Part shown: one piece after another, positions 37,301 through 45,567 of the stretch | How positions within the stretch are numbered: position 1 is the first letter of the stretch | Layout: each line of letters starts with the position of its first letter | From: Pseudomonas sp. UFMG81 | GTDB taxonomy: Bacteria > Pseudomonadota > Gammaproteobacteria > Pseudomonadales > Pseudomonadaceae | Direction of reading: 5' to 3' | DNA length: 64,000 nt | NCBI RefSeq assembly: GCF_015354575.1 | Contig: NZ_JACAFQ010000002.1 | Span: 194,157-258,156 of the forward strand | Position numbers and translations under genes: made by a program | Notes under the pieces: generated by a model | Seen by the model: the letters and a program-made list of their open reading frames with translations, nothing else | Told to the model about the DNA's origin: nothing | Database searches by the model: none

Positions 37301-39187
37301 GTGTTCGGCAACGGCTTGCTGATGTCGGAGAAACTGCAACTGGTGGCGGCGTTCAACCACTTGCACATCTTCATCGACCCGAACCCGGACCCGGCCACCA
37401 GCTTTGTCGAGCGCAAGCGTCTGTTCGACCTGCCGCGCTCGGCCTGGAGCGACTATGACACCAGCATCATGTCCGAAGGCGGCGGGATCTTCCCGCGTAG
37501 CGCCAAGAGCATCGCCATCAGCCCGCAGATGAAGGAACGCTTCGCCATCGAAGCCGACCGGCTGACCCCGACCGAGCTGTTGCATGCCTTGCTGCAAGCT
37601 CCGGTGGACCTGCTGTGGAACGGCGGTATCGGCACCTACGTCAAGGCCAGTACAGAAAGCCACGCCGACGTCGGTGACAAGGCCAACGATGCCCTGCGCG
37701 TCAACGGCAACGAGCTGCGTTGCAAGGTGGTGGGCGAGGGCGGCAACCTGGGCATGACCCAGCTCGGCCGTGTCGAGTTCGGCTTGAATGGCGGCGCCAC
37801 CAACACCGACTTCATCGACAACGCCGGCGGCGTGGACTGCTCCGACCACGAGGTCAACATCAAGATCCTGCTCAACGAAGTGGTGCAGGGCGGCGACATG
37901 ACCGAGAAGCAGCGCAACCAGCTGCTGGGCAGCATGACCGATGAGGTTGCCGGCTTGGTGCTGGGCAACAACTACAAGCAGACGCAAGCGCTGTCGCTGG
38001 CTGCGCGCCGTGCCCGTGAGCGGATCGCCGAGTACAAGCGCCTGATGGCCGATCTGGAAGCCCGTGGCAAGCTGGATCGTGCCATCGAGTTCCTGCCCAC
38101 CGAAGAACAGCTGGCCGAGCGCCTGGCCGCGGGTCAAGGCCTGACCCGCGCCGAGCTGTCGGTGCTGATCTCGTACAGCAAGATCGACCTCAAGGAGCAA
38201 CTGCTCAAGTCGCTGGTACCGGACGACGACTACCTCACCCGCGACATGGAGACCGCGTTCCCGCCGTCGCTGGTGAGCAAGTTCGCCGACTCCATGCGTC
38301 GCCATCGCCTGAAGCGCGAGATTGTCAGCACCCAGATCGCCAACGACCTGGTCAACAACATGGGCATCACCTTCGTGCAGCGCTTGAAGGAGTCCACTGG
38401 CATGAGCCCGGCCAACGTGGCTGGCGCCTATGTGATCGTGCGCGACATCTTCCACCTGCCGCACTGGTTCCGCCAGATCGAGGCCCTGGACTACCAAGTG
38501 CCGGCGGAGATCCAGCTGACGCTGATGGACGAGCTGATGCGCCTGGGGCGTCGTGCTACTCGCTGGTTCCTGCGTAGCCGTCGTAATGAACAGGACGCTG
38601 GTCGTGACGTGGCGCACTTCGGGCCGAAGATCGCCCAGCTGGGGCTCAAGCTCGACGAGTTGCTGGAAGGCCCGACCCGCGAGCGTTGGATGGTTCGTTA
38701 CCAGGGCTTCGTCGAAGCCGGGGTGCCGGAGCTTTTGGCGCGGATGGTGGCTGGTACCACCCATCTGTACACCCTGCTGCCGATCATCGAGGCATCGGAC
38801 GTGACTGGGCATGATCCTGCGCAGGTGGCCAAGGCGTTCTTTGCCGTGGGCAGTTCGCTCGACCTGACCTGGTACTTGCAGGAGGTTAGCAACCTGCAGG
38901 TGGAGAACAACTGGCAAGCCCTGGCCCGCGAGGCGTTCCGCGACGATATCGACTTGCAGCAGCGGGCGATCACGATCTCGGTGTTGCAGATGGCCGATGC
39001 GCCGGAAGACATGGATGCCCGTGTGGCGCTGTGGTGCGAGCAGCATCGGGTGATGGTGGAGCGCTGGCGCGCCATGCTCGATGACCTGCGCAACGCTACG
39101 GGTACCGACTATGCGATGTATGCGGTGGCCAACCGTGAGCTGGTTGACCTGGCGATGAGTGGGCAGGCGGCGGTGATTCCGTCCTGA
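34322..39187 (+). CDS. gdhB: NAD-specific glutamate dehydrogenase, 180-kDa class
   Basis: A 1621-residue enzyme of the large, hexameric GDH class known from Streptomyces and Pseudomonas. It oxidises glutamate to 2-oxoglutarate and ammonia with NAD. The N-terminal half carries the regulatory ACT-like domains; the catalytic part starts near residue 800 with [41 protein letters not shown] and GAKGGF. ATG 34322 is preceded by GCGGAG. A terminator at 39204-39237 follows. The protein length matches the family. Confidence 0.97.
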   Translation: [1621 protein letters not shown]

Positions 39188-39203
39188 TTCTAGCGTTGAG
39201 GTG

Positions 39204-39237
39204 AAAAAAGCCCTGGCAGTGATGCTGGGGCTTTTTT
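39204..39237 (+). terminator. Rho-independent terminator after gdhB
   Basis: AAAAAAGCCC pairs with GGGCTTTTTT around a 14-nt inner part, followed by a T run at 39232-39237. Confidence 0.9.
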
Positions 39238-39272
39238 ATTTGATCTTGGGTATGGGTGGATGTGATGAGTTG

Positions 39273-39304
<32 letters not shown>

Positions 39305-39325
39305 TTGGTTCTGAAGATTGTGAGT

Positions 39326-39579
39326 ATATCCATTTTCGATGGTGACGCTTATTCACCTTTCCGCCCTTACGGCGGGTAACTTTTTGAAGGATCAAAAAGT
39401 CACCAAAAAATCCTCGCTCCATTCATACGGCCCCTACGCTGCGCTCCGGGGTTCCCTCACTCCGGTCTTGCTCCCGGGAGTACGCACCGAAGGGCCATCC
39501 ATGGCCCATCGGTGCTCGACGGGCATCCATGCCCGTCGCCTCCCTCCGCAAGCCCTTCGATCGGCCTCCTGAAGTCGCG
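39326..39579 (+). repeat. Left arm of a long structured inverted repeat
   Basis: About 254 bp that recur, inverted, at 39933-40186 with roughly 92% identity. Each arm carries several small hairpins in a row: CCGCC/GGCGG at 39361-39375, ACTTTTTG/CAAAAAGT at 39379-39400, a long hairpin at 39484-39515 around GGGCCATCCATGGCCC, and a hairpin at 39518-39537 around GGGCATCCATGCCC. It contains a 77-codon frame (39339-39572), but most differences between the arms change the amino acid, so it is unlikely to be a protein gene. Confidence 0.93.
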
Positions 39580-39649
39580 AAGTTAGGGGCGGCGCCTATA
39601 TTGGCGCTGCTGTCGCTAGTTGCTTGTTGTGTTGGATATCAAATTGCAT

Positions 39650-39727
39650 TCGCCGGCAAGCCGGCTCCTACGCGTGTACGAACTGTTAATTGCACACCCC
39701 GTCCGTAGGAGCCGGCTTGCCGGCGAG
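39650..39727. repeat. REP pair, GCCGGCTTGCCGGC class
   Basis: Two inverted units of the GGAGCCGGCTTGCCGGCGA class (39651-39672 and 39704-39727) lie inside the spacer between the two long inverted arms. Confidence 0.92.
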
Positions 39728-39771
39728 CAGGTCATTAAAAACAACACATCAATAACAATTAAATACTCGCT

Positions 39772-39900
39772 GCTCTTGCTCTTGCTCTTGCTCTTGCTCT
39801 TGCTCTTGCTCTTGCTCTTGCTCTTGCTCTTGCTCTTGCTCTTGCTCTTGCTCTTGCTCTTGCTCTTGCTCTTGCTCTTGCTCTTGCTCTTGCTCTTGCT
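39772..39900. repeat. Hexanucleotide microsatellite (GCTCTT) about 21 copies
   Basis: A perfect run of GCTCTT (or CTTGCT) for 129 bp with no interruption. As a multiple of three it makes frames of poly-Leu on the plus strand and alternating Arg-Ala on the minus strand, neither of which is believable as a gene. One strand is almost free of A, the other of T. Copy number is likely to vary. Confidence 0.97.
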
Positions 39901-39932
39901 TCTAAGCGCGCGATAGTCCAGTCACCGCCAAA

Positions 39933-40186
39933 CGCGACTTCAGGAGGCCGAACGTAGGACTTGCGGAGCGGGGCGATGGGCATGGATGCCCATCGAGCAC
40001 CGATGGGCCATGGATGGCCCTTCGGTGCGTCCACGCGGGAGCAAGGCCGGAGTGAGGGAACCCCGGAGCGAAGCGTAGGGGCCGGATGAATGGAGCAAGG
40101 ATTTTTTGGTGACTTTTTGATCCTTCAAAAAGTTACCCGCCGTAAGGGCGGAAAGGTGAGTCAGCGTCTCCATCGCCAATGGATAT
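39933..40186 (-). repeat. Right arm of the long structured inverted repeat
   Basis: Inverted partner of 39326-39579. The matching hairpins are at 39974-39995 and 39997-40028. The hairpin stem that reads GACGGGCAT/ATGCCCGTC on the left reads GATGGGCAT/ATGCCCATC here: both sides of one base pair changed together. Confidence 0.93.
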
Positions 40187-40220
40187 TCACGCAGTACCAA
40201 CACCCACACGCTAAATTTGC

Positions 40221-40250
40221 GACCGCGACCGCGACCGCGACCGCGACCGC
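40221..40250. repeat. Hexanucleotide microsatellite (GACCGC) x5
   Basis: Five perfect copies of GACCGC lie just outside the right inverted arm, mirroring the octamer repeat outside the left arm. Confidence 0.95.
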
Positions 40251-40358
40251 GCACCAACGCTACCAACCTCTTCACGGCTAAACCCGCCCGCACAGTTCGG
40301 TGTACTGCTCGAGCATTGCAGCGAATGCGACAGATCGGCTCTACCTGCCAGCCACCCG

Positions 40359-41177
40359 TTACTTGAACCGCCGTTCCACGCCTTTCTCCACGAGGATCTT
40401 CGCCGAGATCTCCTCCACCGAAAAATGCGTGGAGTTGATGTTGGGAATGTTCTCCCGACGGAACAGGTTCTCCACCTCACGTACCTCGAACTCGCACTGG
40501 GCAAAGCTCGAATAGCGGCTGTTGGGCTTGCGCTCGTGGCGGATCGCGGTCAGGCGGTCGGGGTCGATGGTCAGGCCGAACAGCTTGTTCTGGTGCTTCT
40601 TCAGCACCGCCGGCAGCTGCAGGCGCTCCATGTCATCCTCGGTAAGCGGGTAGTTGGCAGCGCGAATGCCGAACTGCATGGCCATGTACAGGCAAGTTGG
40701 GGTCTTGCCGCAGCGCGACACGCCCACCAGGATCAGGTCGGCCTTGTCGTAGTAGTGCGTGCGCGCGCCATCGTCGTTGTCGAGGGCGAAGTTGACCGCC
40801 TCGATGCGCTCCATGTAGTTGGAGTTGCCGCCGATCGAGTGGGATTTGCCCACCGAATACGACGAATGGGCGGTCAATTCCTGCTCGAGTGGGGATAAAA
40901 ACGTCGAAAAGATGTCGATCATGAAGCCATTGGACGTGGCCATGACCTCACGGATGTCCTGGTTGACGATGGTGTCGAAGATGATCGGGCGAACCCCGTC
41001 GCGCTCGGCCGCCGCATTGATCTGCTGGACCATGGCCCGGGCCTTGTCCAGCGTGTCGATGTAGGGACGGGTGAATTTATTGAACGGAATGCTCTCGAAT
41101 TGTGCGAGCAGGCTCTGGCCCAGCGTTTCTGCAGTGATGCCGGTACCGTCGGAGATGAAAAACGCAGTTCGTTTCAT
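40359..41177 (-). CDS. ppsR: Phosphoenolpyruvate synthase regulatory protein (PSRP)
   Basis: A 272-residue DUF299 bifunctional kinase/pyrophosphorylase that switches PpsA off by ADP-dependent phosphorylation of a threonine and on again by phosphorolysis. It begins [20 protein letters not shown]; a P-loop-like motif is visible in [18 protein letters not shown] 41177 is preferred over a GTG two codons earlier. It is divergent from its target gene ppsA, the usual arrangement. Confidence 0.95.
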   Translation of the reverse strand: MKRTAFFISDGTGITAETLGQSLLAQFESIPFNKFTRPYIDTLDKARAMVQQINAAAERDGVRPIIFDTIVNQDIREVMATSNGFMIDIFSTFLSPLEQELTAHSSYSVGKSHSIGGNSNYMERIEAVNFALDNDDGARTHYYDKADLILVGVSRCGKTPTCLYMAMQFGIRAANYPLTEDDMERLQLPAVLKKHQNKLFGLTIDPDRLTAIRHERKPNSRYSSFAQCEFEVREVENLFRRENIPNINSTHFSVEEISAKILVEKGVERRFK

Positions 41178-41223
41178 TTGCACCTGGGGGCCTTAAGCTG
41201 CCGAAGATTTCTGGATATGATAG

Positions 41224-41239
41224 GTTCGGTTTGCCGAAC
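41224..41239. promoter_or_regulatory. Palindrome between ppsR and ppsA
   Basis: GTTCGG-TTTG-CCGAAC, a perfect 6-bp inverted repeat with a 4-bp spacer, in the 182-bp divergent control region. Could be an operator for a gluconeogenic regulator; the regulator is not identifiable from sequence. Confidence 0.4.
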
Positions 41240-41359
41240 GCGGTTGCTCGGCATTCTCACTTATTTTCCAGGTCCAGGCCACAAGCGTCCCGGCCCAGTC
41301 GCAGAGCAGACAGGCGGGCGCCCTTGAGCTTTTCCAATACAGTTAGTGGAGAGATCACC

Positions 41360-43735
41360 TTGGTAGAGTACGTAGTTTCCCTCGATAAGCTCGGCGTCCA
41401 TGATGTGGAGCATGTGGGGGGCAAGAACGCATCCCTGGGCGAGATGATCAGCAATCTTGCTGGTGCCGGTGTGTCGGTGCCGGGCGGCTTTGCCACTACG
41501 GCTCAGGCGTACCGCGACTTTCTCGAACAGAGTGGCCTGAACGACCGTATCCATGCCGCGCTCGACGCGCTGGACGTCGACGACATCAATGCGCTGACCA
41601 AGACCGGCGCACAGATCCGCCAGTGGGTCATGGAAGCCGAATTCCCGGCACGTCTTGATTCGGAAATCCGTACGGCCTTCACCGCCATGGCCGCTGGCAA
41701 CGACAACATGGCCGTGGCTGTGCGCTCCTCGGCCACTGCCGAAGACCTGCCGGACGCCTCGTTCGCCGGTCAGCAGGAAACCTTCCTCAACATCCGTGGC
41801 GTCGACAACGTGATCCGCGCGGCCAAGGAAGTCTTTGCCTCGCTGTTCAACGACCGTGCCATCGCCTACCGCGTACACCAGGGCTTCGACCACAAGCTGG
41901 TCGCCCTGTCCGCCGGTGTGCAGCGCATGGTTCGCTCCGAAACCGGTACCGCCGGTGTGATGTTCACCCTCGACACCGAGTCGGGCTTCCGTGACGTGGT
42001 ATTCATCACCGGCGCCTACGGCCTGGGTGAAACCGTGGTGCAGGGTGCGGTCAACCCTGACGAGTTCTACGTGCACAAGAACACCCTGCAGGCTGGCCGT
42101 CCGGCCATTCTGCGCCGCAACCTGGGCAGCAAGGCGATCAAGATGGTCTATGGCGACGAAGCCAAGGCCGGTCGTTCGGTCAAGACCGTCGAAGTCGACC
42201 GCGCCGAGCGCGCGCGCTTCTGCCTGAGCGACGCCGAAGTGGCGGAGCTGGCCAAGCAGGCGATGATCATCGAGCAGCACTACCAGCGCCCGATGGACAT
42301 CGAGTGGGCCAAGGACGGTGACGACGGCAAGCTGTACATCGTCCAGGCCCGCCCTGAAACCGTGAAGAGCCGCGCCAGCGCCAATGTCATGGAACGCTAC
42401 CTGCTCAAGGAGAAGGGCACCGTGCTGGTCGAAGGCCGTGCCATTGGCCAGCGCATCGGCGCCGGCAAAGTTCGCGTGATCAAGGACGTGTCGGAAATGG
42501 ACAAGGTCCAGCCCGGTGACGTACTGGTCTCCGACATGACCGACCCGGACTGGGAGCCGGTGATGAAGCGCGCCAGCGCCATCGTCACCAACCGCGGCGG
42601 GCGTACCTGCCACGCGGCGATCATCGCCCGTGAACTGGGTATCCCGGCGGTTGTCGGTTGCGGCAACGCCACCCAGCTGCTCAAGGATGGCCAGGGCGTG
42701 ACCGTTTCCTGCGCCGAAGGCGACACCGGCTTCATCTTCGAAGGCGAACTGGGCTTCGACGTCAAGCAGAACTCGGTGGACGCCATGCCCGAGCTGCCAT
42801 TCAAGATCATGATGAACGTCGGCAACCCGGACCGCGCGTTCGACTTCGCCCAGCTGCCCAACGAAGGTGTGGGCCTGGCGCGCCTGGAGTTCATCATCAA
42901 CCGCATGATCGGCGTGCACCCCAAGGCGCTGCTGAACTATGCAGGCCTGCCGCCGGAGCTTAAAGAGAGCGTCGACAAGCGCATCGCGGGTTACAACGAC
43001 CCGGTTGGCTTCTATGTCGAGAAGCTGGTCGAGGGCATCAGCACCCTGGCCGCAGCGTTCTACCCGAAAAAGGTCATCGTGCGCCTGTCGGACTTCAAGT
43101 CCAACGAATACGCCAACCTGATCGGCGGCAAGCTCTACGAGCCGGAAGAAGAGAACCCGATGCTGGGCTTCCGCGGCGCCTCGCGCTACATCAGCGAGTC
43201 GTTCCGTGACTGCTTCGAGCTCGAATGCCGTGCGCTCAAGCGCGTGCGCAACGAGATGGGCCTGACCAACGTCGAGATCATGGTGCCGTTCGTGCGCACC
43301 CTGGGCGAAGCCAGCCAGGTTGTCGACCTGCTCGCCGAGAACGGCCTGGCCCGCGGTGACAACGGCCTGCGCGTGATCATGATGTGCGAGCTGCCGTCCA
43401 ACGCCATCCTGGCCGAAGAATTCCTCGAATACTTCGACGGCTTCTCGATCGGTTCCAACGACCTGACCCAGCTCACCCTTGGCCTGGACCGGGACTCGGG
43501 CATCATCGCCCACCTGTTCGACGAGCGAAATCCAGCCGTCAAGAAGCTGCTGGCCAATGCCATCGCGGCGTGCAACAAGGCCGGCAAGTACATTGGCATC
43601 TGCGGCCAGGGCCCTTCGGACCACCCGGACCTGGCCAAGTGGCTGATGGAGCAGGGCATCGAGAGCGTCTCGCTGAACCCTGACTCGGTGCTCGAGACCT
43701 GGTTCTTCCTGGCCGAAGGCCAGGGCGCGGCCTGA
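41360..43735 (+). CDS. ppsA: Phosphoenolpyruvate synthase
   Basis: A 791-residue gluconeogenic enzyme converting pyruvate and ATP to phosphoenolpyruvate, AMP and phosphate. The N-terminal ATP-binding domain has [11 protein letters not shown]; the swivelling phosphohistidine domain has H418 in [19 protein letters not shown]; the PEP-binding barrel ends with [15 protein letters not shown] and the [11 protein letters not shown] loop. The start is probably the TTG at 41360, with GGAGAG 6 nt upstream, giving the standard [13 protein letters not shown]-terminus. Controlled by the divergent PpsR. Confidence 0.97.
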   Translation: MVEYVVSLDKLGVHDVEHVGGKNASLGEMISNLAGAGVSVPGGFATTAQAYRDFLEQSGLNDRIHAALDALDVDDINALTKTGAQIRQWVMEAEFPARLDSEIRTAFTAMAAGNDNMAVAVRSSATAEDLPDASFAGQQETFLNIRGVDNVIRAAKEVFASLFNDRAIAYRVHQGFDHKLVALSAGVQRMVRSETGTAGVMFTLDTESGFRDVVFITGAYGLGETVVQGAVNPDEFYVHKNTLQAGRPAILRRNLGSKAIKMVYGDEAKAGRSVKTVEVDRAERARFCLSDAEVAELAKQAMIIEQHYQRPMDIEWAKDGDDGKLYIVQARPETVKSRASANVMERYLLKEKGTVLVEGRAIGQRIGAGKVRVIKDVSEMDKVQPGDVLVSDMTDPDWEPVMKRASAIVTNRGGRTCHAAIIARELGIPAVVGCGNATQLLKDGQGVTVSCAEGDTGFIFEGELGFDVKQNSVDAMPELPFKIMMNVGNPDRAFDFAQLPNEGVGLARLEFIINRMIGVHPKALLNYAGLPPELKESVDKRIAGYNDPVGFYVEKLVEGISTLAAAFYPKKVIVRLSDFKSNEYANLIGGKLYEPEEENPMLGFRGASRYISESFRDCFELECRALKRVRNEMGLTNVEIMVPFVRTLGEASQVVDLLAENGLARGDNGLRVIMMCELPSNAILAEEFLEYFDGFSIGSNDLTQLTLGLDRDSGIIAHLFDERNPAVKKLLANAIAACNKAGKYIGICGQGPSDHPDLAKWLMEQGIESVSLNPDSVLETWFFLAEGQGAA

Positions 43736-43776
43736 TGTGGTGAGCGCGCGGGTGCCCTGGCACCTGCGCATCGAAC

Positions 43777-43866
43777 CTGTGGGAGCGGGCTTGCCCCGCG
43801 ATAGCGTCAGCAAGGACAACTGTGTGGTCCGATCTGGCGCTGTCGCGGGGCAAGCCCGCTCCCACG
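43777..43866. repeat. REP pair, GCGGGCTTGCCCCGC class
   Basis: Two inverted REP units (about 43777-43802 and 43842-43866) fill the gap between ppsA and the hydrolase gene. Confidence 0.92.
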
Positions 43867-43895
43867 TTGTGTTTCCCCAGTTTGTTTGTGAACCC

Positions 43896-44888
43896 ATGCA
43901 AAGCAGCAGCACCCAGTTTCCCGTCGCGTTGCTCAGTGCCGAGCGCCGCGGCGACCTCAGTGAAGACGTCTACCGGATCAAGGCCGCCAACAGCCCCGAC
44001 CCGAGCGTCGAACTCGCCGTCACCCGCCTGGGCCTGGCCGACCAAGGGCGCGCCCAGGGCGTGCCGGTCATCCTGCTGCACGGCAGTTTTTCCAACCGAC
44101 GCTTCTGGTACTCCCCCAAGGGTATCGGCCTGGGCGCTCATCTCGCCCGTGCCGGCTTCGATGTGTGGATCCCGGAGATGCGAGGCCATGGCCTGTCGCC
44201 GCGCAACCGTGACTGGCGGCACAACCAAGTGGCCGACTACGCCCGCTACGACCTGCCGGTGATCGGCGCCTTCGTTCAGGAGCAGGCCGGGCGCGCGCCG
44301 CACTGGCTGGGCCATTCCCTGGGCGGCACCACCCTGGCCGCTGCGCTGGGCAGTGGCTACCTGGCCAGTCATATGGTGGCCAGCGCGGCGTTCTTCGGTG
44401 CCCAGGTCAGCCGTGTGTACTGGCCATTGAAGGTGCCGCCGGTAGCCTGGGGGGCGAAGCTGTTGATCAAGCGCTTTGCGCAGATCTCCGGGTCGCGGCT
44501 CAAGCGTGGCCCGGAAGACGAACCGATCGGCTTGGCGCTGGAAAGCCTGCGCTGGAATGGTCTGTTCGGTCGCTTTGGCGACAAGGATCGCGATTGGTGG
44601 GCGGGGTTGGCTGAGGTCGAAGTGCCGGTGCTGGCGGTGGCGGGTGCAGGGGACTTCCAGGACCCGGTGTGGGCCTGCCGCAAGCTGTTCGAGCAATTGG
44701 GTGGCGACAACAAGCAGTTCCTGTGCTTGGGGCGCGAGCAGGGTTTCGACGCCTTCGGGCATGTCGACATGCTGGTCAGCAAGGCCGCGCAGGTTCAGGT
44801 GTGGCCGTTGGTGGAGCGGTGGTTGCGCGATCCGCTGCTGCCGGTGCATGAGTCGACGGTGGTGGCGGAGCCATTGGCCGCCAGCTGA
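43896..44888 (+). CDS. Alpha/beta-hydrolase
   Basis: A 330-residue lipase/esterase-like protein starting MQSSSTQFPVALLSAERRGDLSEDVYRI. The oxyanion region is ILLHGSFSNRRFWYSP and the nucleophile elbow GHSLGG puts the serine near residue 141; an aspartate (AGAGDFQDPVW) and a histidine (AFGHVDMLV) complete a likely triad. The longer frame upstream runs through a REP pair and is not used. No signal peptide. Substrate unknown; the gene lies between ppsA and rraA, as in P. aeruginosa. Confidence 0.88.
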   Translation: MQSSSTQFPVALLSAERRGDLSEDVYRIKAANSPDPSVELAVTRLGLADQGRAQGVPVILLHGSFSNRRFWYSPKGIGLGAHLARAGFDVWIPEMRGHGLSPRNRDWRHNQVADYARYDLPVIGAFVQEQAGRAPHWLGHSLGGTTLAAALGSGYLASHMVASAAFFGAQVSRVYWPLKVPPVAWGAKLLIKRFAQISGSRLKRGPEDEPIGLALESLRWNGLFGRFGDKDRDWWAGLAEVEVPVLAVAGAGDFQDPVWACRKLFEQLGGDNKQFLCLGREQGFDAFGHVDMLVSKAAQVQVWPLVERWLRDPLLPVHESTVVAEPLAAS

Positions 44889-44906
44889 AACTTTGGTTGC
44901 TGCATC

Positions 44907-44940
44907 TGGCCTTATCGCCGGCTTGTCGGCGATAAGGCCA
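44907..44940. repeat. Perfect 14-bp hairpin after the hydrolase gene
   Basis: TGGCCTTATCGCCG (44907-44920) and CGGCGATAAGGCCA (44927-44940) pair perfectly around a 6-nt loop. It resembles a single REP-class hairpin and lacks a T run; it may serve as mRNA 3' end barrier. Confidence 0.8.
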
Positions 44941-45048
44941 GTCTGGACGGTACAAAATTGACTGTCCGGTCCCGGATGACGGTCATGCCTGCTACGGTGT
45001 AGCCTTGATCCCACCTTCGCTTTCGTTGTGACTGACAGGAGTTTCCCC

Positions 45049-45540
45049 ATGCAGCATTACGTAACGCCCGACCTGTGCGACGCCTACCCGGACCTGGTCC
45101 AGGTGCTCGAACCCATGTTCAGCAACTTCGGCGGCCGCGATTCGTTCGGTGGCCAGATCGTCACCATCAAATGCTTCGAAGACAACTCGTTGGTCAAGGA
45201 GCAAGTGGAGCTCGACGGCAAGGGCAAGGTGCTGGTGGTCGACGGCGGTGGTTCGCTGCGCCGGGCGCTGCTGGGCGACATGCTGGCGGAAAAAGCCGCG
45301 AAGAACGGTTGGGAAGGCCTGGTGATCTACGGCTGCGTGCGTGACGTCGATGTGCTGATCCAGACCGACGTGGGCGTGCAGGCGCTGGCCAGCCACCCGA
45401 TGAAGACCGACAAGCGCGGCATCGGCGACCTGAACGTCGCGGTAACCTTCGCTGGCGTGACCTTCCGCCCGGGCGAATACGTGTATGCCGACAACAACGG
45501 CGTGATCGTCTCGCCCAGCCCGCTGAAAATGCCGGAGTGA
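45049..45540 (+). CDS. rraA: RraA family protein (regulator of RNase E activity-like)
   Basis: A 163-residue trimer-forming protein starting [20 protein letters not shown]. The [27 protein letters not shown] segment and the GCVRDVDVL motif are the family core; the same fold also includes 4-hydroxy-4-methyl-2-oxoglutarate aldolases, for which the RxxD metal-site residues in VRDVD would be needed. ATG 45049 follows CAGGAG by 7 nt. In enterics RraA inhibits RNase E. The regulatory role is transferred from that family. Confidence 0.9.
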   Translation: MQHYVTPDLCDAYPDLVQVLEPMFSNFGGRDSFGGQIVTIKCFEDNSLVKEQVELDGKGKVLVVDGGGSLRRALLGDMLAEKAAKNGWEGLVIYGCVRDVDVLIQTDVGVQALASHPMKTDKRGIGDLNVAVTFAGVTFRPGEYVYADNNGVIVSPSPLKMPE

Positions 45541-45567
45541 CGCGCCGCGCGCGCTGATGGAGCTTTG

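Noticed and set aside
36899..39046. 715-codon frame antisense to gdhB
   Set aside because: Shadow of the real gene, rich in His, Gln and Val as such shadows are.
39339..39572. 77-codon frame in the left inverted arm, matched by one of equal length in the right arm (39940-40173)
   Set aside because: Most base differences between the two change the amino acid, and there is no clear RBS; the shared signal is hairpin structure, not protein.
39620..39916. Open frame with a long poly-leucine tail on the plus strand
   Set aside because: It is simply translation of the GCTCTT microsatellite and a REP pair.
39759..40034. Arg-Ala repeat frame on the minus strand
   Set aside because: Same microsatellite read on the other strand; no RBS and no conserved domain.
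39326..40186. Insertion sequence with terminal inverted repeats
   Set aside because: The arms are long and structured, the 353-bp spacer has no transposase, and I saw no target-site duplication.
39772..40250. CRISPR array
   Set aside because: The hexanucleotide units are directly adjacent without unique spacers, and no cas genes are present.
41261..43912. Frame of nearly 900 codons antisense to ppsA
   Set aside because: Shadow frame that runs through the ppsA control region and a REP pair; no family features.
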